In this document: positions 61,302 to 64,000 of the stretch, piece after piece | Layout of the letters: each line of letters starts with the position of its first letter | Numbering within the stretch: position 1 is the first letter of the stretch | Source of the DNA: Lottia gigantea | Taxonomy: Eukaryota > Mollusca > Gastropoda > Lottiidae | Assembly: GCF_000327385.1 (NCBI RefSeq) | Contig: NW_008709919.1 | Location: 915,195-979,194, forward strand | DNA: 64,000 nucleotides | Direction of reading: 5' to 3' | Notes under the pieces: generated by a model | Seen by the model: the letters and a program-made list of their open reading frames with translations, nothing else | Told to the model about the DNA's origin: nothing | The model's database searches: none | Program-made: the position numbers and the translations under genes

Positions 61302-63950
61302 ATGTCTGAATACTGGAAAGACCATGCCCAGAAAGCTTCCATTCAGACGATGATGTTAGACTCCAATGCTGAAGAGTTGTCAAAAGATGAAGTACCAGAA
61401 ATCATGTCCTATTTACCAGACGTTGCTAATAAAAGAATGGTGGAACTTGGTGCTGGAATCGGGTATGCTCATTTACAAATCAAACACAAGCCCATGCTTT
61501 CAAGAAAAATTTGAAGATATGCTCATGGGCAACATGTAGCGCCTGCAAAAGGAGCCAAATCTGAAAGACTAGACACTTTTCCATGTCAGTCACTTCGACA
61601 ATCACTGAGAATCGCATTAACTTTCTTATATTTTGTATGAAGACATTAAAAATCATTTTGTATATGTACCGTTCGTAAAATGATTGTCCCAGTGGGAATG
61701 GTGAAACGCCAATTCTGGGGGTGCTGATTAAGCAATTTTCATTTCTTTTTATCTGTTACTTTCATTCACAGTCGCTTTACAAATGTCTTAGCCCAGAAAG
61801 CTGAACATGTTGTGGCCGTTGATTTTATGGAAGAATTTATTGAAAAAAATAAGAAACTGAACAACCATATGCGCAATATAGACTTCAAGTGCCAGGATGT
61901 CACTAAAATGGAATTGCCAGATGCCAGGTTTGTTACATAAATAGAATTTAGAAGATTCACAGTATACGAGAAAATGGCACTGGGCACAATGCAAGTTGAA
62001 GTTAAGTTATCTGCGGTAGAAGTTCTGACATTTGTGTCGTGTGTGCATAGATCATTCAATTGGAAAACCATTTAGCTATAAACGGCGCATTATTCATTTA
62101 CGAATAACTGCTTATTACTTGTATCTAATATGAATGCAAGTTCGTTATGAAGAGATTTTCTCAAACGCCATAGCACTGTAATATCTTGACTAGTATCAGT
62201 AAATACTCCCATAAGGCATATCTATATTCGAGAAGAAACAAATTCAGAAATGAATACTTTGATATTTAAAATACCGGTACCCATTACTGAATACGTAACA
62301 TTTTTTTTTAATATTTCAGTGTAGATATAGTGTTTTCAAACTGGTTGTTTATGTATTTAGAAGATGACGAGGTCCAACTTGTTTACAATAAAATGTTACG
62401 TTGGTTAAAAGAAGGTGGTCATGTGTTTATCAGAGAGTCGTGCAATAGACAGTCAGGTATGCTACTCTGAACACAATTTATATGTTATGTTTCGATTATT
62501 GAACATAATTTACATAATATGTGTCGATTATTGAACACAATTTGTATGCTACGGATGGTTTATTGATCACAATATTACATGGTATGTGTATATTATGTTT
62601 CGATTATTGAACACAATTTGTATGTTACGGGTAGTTTATTGATCACTATATTGCATGGTATGTGTAAGTTATGTTTCGACGATTGAACACAATTTACATG
62701 TATATGTTATGTGTCGATTATTGAACACAATTTGTCTGTTACGTGTATTGGTATTGCGTTTATTGATCACAATATTACATGGTATGTGTTTTTATGTGTG
62801 GTTTATTGAACACAATTTGTATTTTATGTGTGTTAATTGGACATCATTTTACATCATATGTGTGTTTTATTGGACACAATTTTAAATGATATGTGTGTTT
62901 TTTGAACACAATTTCACAAGATAAATTTCGAGTCGTGCAATAGACAGTAAGTTGGGTGCGACATTTTGAACACAATTGCTGTGTTAAGTTTTGGTCCTAT
63001 TCTGATTTTCGAGGTCAATAATTGGATCACCCGGTGTCAACATCTGACATGGTATTTGGGTCTCTGGATAGACATCAGCATCAACACTAACGTTACCAAC
63101 ACCAACTTCAAGAAACATCTAAAATAACACCATTAAAGTATATAATGGGTATATCCCATTTGATTCCACTTTTTCTAAGAAACTTCAAATTTGGTTGAAA
63201 TCTTGATCTCAAAGCCATTCGTTTCAGGTAACAAACCAAGACAAAACAATCCAACAAACTATAGAGAAGACATTAAATATGATGCTATGTTCTCGGCAGC
63301 TAATATTCCATATGACGAAACACACAATTATGGTTTTGATTTAGTTTTTTCAACAGCAGTTGTTACCTACATTAAGGTAGGACAATTGGAAATATTTTCT
63401 CTTGCATTTTGGCTGTAGTTTTTGGTCAGGCATATGGTTTCTCGAGATATACAATTGTATACAATTTACATAAGCAAGATATGCTTGATAATGAAATAAG
63501 AGGACCATGTTTGACCCTCCAGGTCTTTTGATGAAGGTTTAATCAAAGGGTTAAAGTCAACAGAGGCCAAATGTTTTATAGACGCTGCATGATAAAAAAA
63601 ATCGCAATCCATGAGAGTGTGCTGTGTTCACAAGAGAGAGATCTTTATTGACCCAATACAAAACAATATTAAAACTCCTCTTATTCTCGATTCCGAAAAT
63701 ACTCTGCTTTTCGTGTTGCGAAAGGTGGCAAATATTAATGAAATGAAACACACGATTACAGCACAAGAATAACAAAGACCAAAGAGTGTGGCTACTGCAG
63801 AAAGTCAAACGTGATAAAGCGGAAAACCATGGTTTCAAGACATTCCAAGAATTCCTAGATAGCCAGCAATATTCCAAAAATAGTATTCTGAGGTACGAAA
63901 AGGTATTCGGTCGTACTTTCGTTAGTACCGGTGGCTTATCAACAACCAAA
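61302..63950 (+). CDS. pmt: Phosphoethanolamine N-methyltransferase, 5' part
   Basis: An S-adenosylmethionine-dependent enzyme that methylates phosphoethanolamine toward phosphocholine (EC 2.1.1.103). Exons seen: 61302-61462, 61772-61927, 62320-62456, 63228-63376 and 63762-63950. Phases agree (264 codons), and the last ends at a GTAAGT donor, so the gene runs off the right edge. The start [20 protein letters not shown] fits the first domain of fish and invertebrate two-domain PMTs. SAM motif I is [11 protein letters not shown] across the exon 1/2 junction; acidic motif II is VVAVDF; motif [11 protein letters not shown] and a [10 protein letters not shown] strand follow. The inter-domain signature [20 protein letters not shown] and [10 protein letters not shown] leads into the second methyltransferase domain, which should lie beyond the window. 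A TTTCCAG acceptor 11 bp before the ATG implies an upstream non-coding exon. Confidence 0.94.
62460..62935. repeat. ~32-bp minisatellite in PMT intron 3
   Basis: Imperfect copies of TATTGAACACAATTTGTATG then TTATGTGTCGAT fill the intron from just after the exon 3 donor (62457). Copies decay to the right. Confidence 0.85.
62936..63227. other. Rest of PMT intron 3
   Basis: No gene. The motif GAGTCGTGCAATAGACAGT near 62930-62948 repeats the end of PMT exon 3 (62436-62454), so the minisatellite is flanked by a copy of the exon end, as in MMS19 exon 15. Confidence 0.7.
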
Positions 63951-64000
63951 GTAAGTTTACGAAAATGAAATAAACACTAAAAGGCAAAGAAAAGACGAAT

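Noticed and set aside
63557-63949. 130-codon frame (-) at the right edge
   Set aside because: Antisense shadow of PMT exon 5, whose sense frame matches the enzyme family clearly.
1-64000. Search for reverse transcriptase, integrase, capsid or envelope remains and long terminal repeats
   Set aside because: No frame with RT, integrase or protease motifs and no long direct repeats flanking an internal region were seen; only short non-coding elements are present.

Overview
This looks like AT-rich, intron-rich nuclear DNA from a protostome animal, most likely a mollusc. A limpet-like gastropod is a guess. The reasons are spliced genes with GT-AG introns, a two-domain phosphoethanolamine methyltransferase, a membrane-anchor module I know from molluscan surface proteins, and short inverted-repeat transposons and minisatellites in most introns. 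One 50-base run of N marks an assembly gap.

Layout. 1-6.5 kb: no convincing gene, one 46-bp minisatellite. 6.55-15.36 kb (+): a lysyl oxidase-like gene (two SRCR domains plus a catalytic domain), nine exons, with a tRNA-Arg(CCG) antisense in an intron. 17.95-24.91 kb (+): a nine-exon transmembrane zona pellucida (ZP) domain gene with a long Q/N/P-rich cytoplasmic tail; an intronless secreted eight-cysteine protein gene lies antisense in its fourth intron. 26.89-34.65 kb (+): a twelve-exon receptor-like gene with sushi, fucolectin-type and kringle modules, a Ser/Thr-rich stalk and one membrane span; all eleven introns are phase 1. 35.79-36.53 kb (+): a small two-exon coiled-coil gene of unknown function. 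40.59-41.97 kb (-): UBTD1/2 orthologue, three exons. 42.51-55.97 kb (+): MMS19 orthologue, 25 exons, head to head with UBTD. 55.97-61.29 kb: repeats. 61.30 kb to the right edge (+): 5' part of a phosphoethanolamine N-methyltransferase gene.

The left half is rich in extracellular or cell-surface genes (collagen/elastin cross-linking, ZP polymerisation, a modular receptor, a secreted Cys-rich protein); the right half carries housekeeping genes (ubiquitin adaptor, cytosolic Fe-S targeting/DNA repair, phosphocholine synthesis). Neighbours need not act together, except that UBTD and MMS19 share a short divergent promoter region and are, from memory, also adjacent and divergent in human.

The most unusual features are the receptor architecture and several minisatellites that carry a splice site plus adjoining exon sequence (ZP exon 3; MMS19 exons 15, 19 and 21). 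Exon boundaries were read by eye from splice motifs, reading phase and remembered family alignments; no transcript or database search was available. No CRISPR array and no recognisable retroviral, LTR or Polinton remains were seen.
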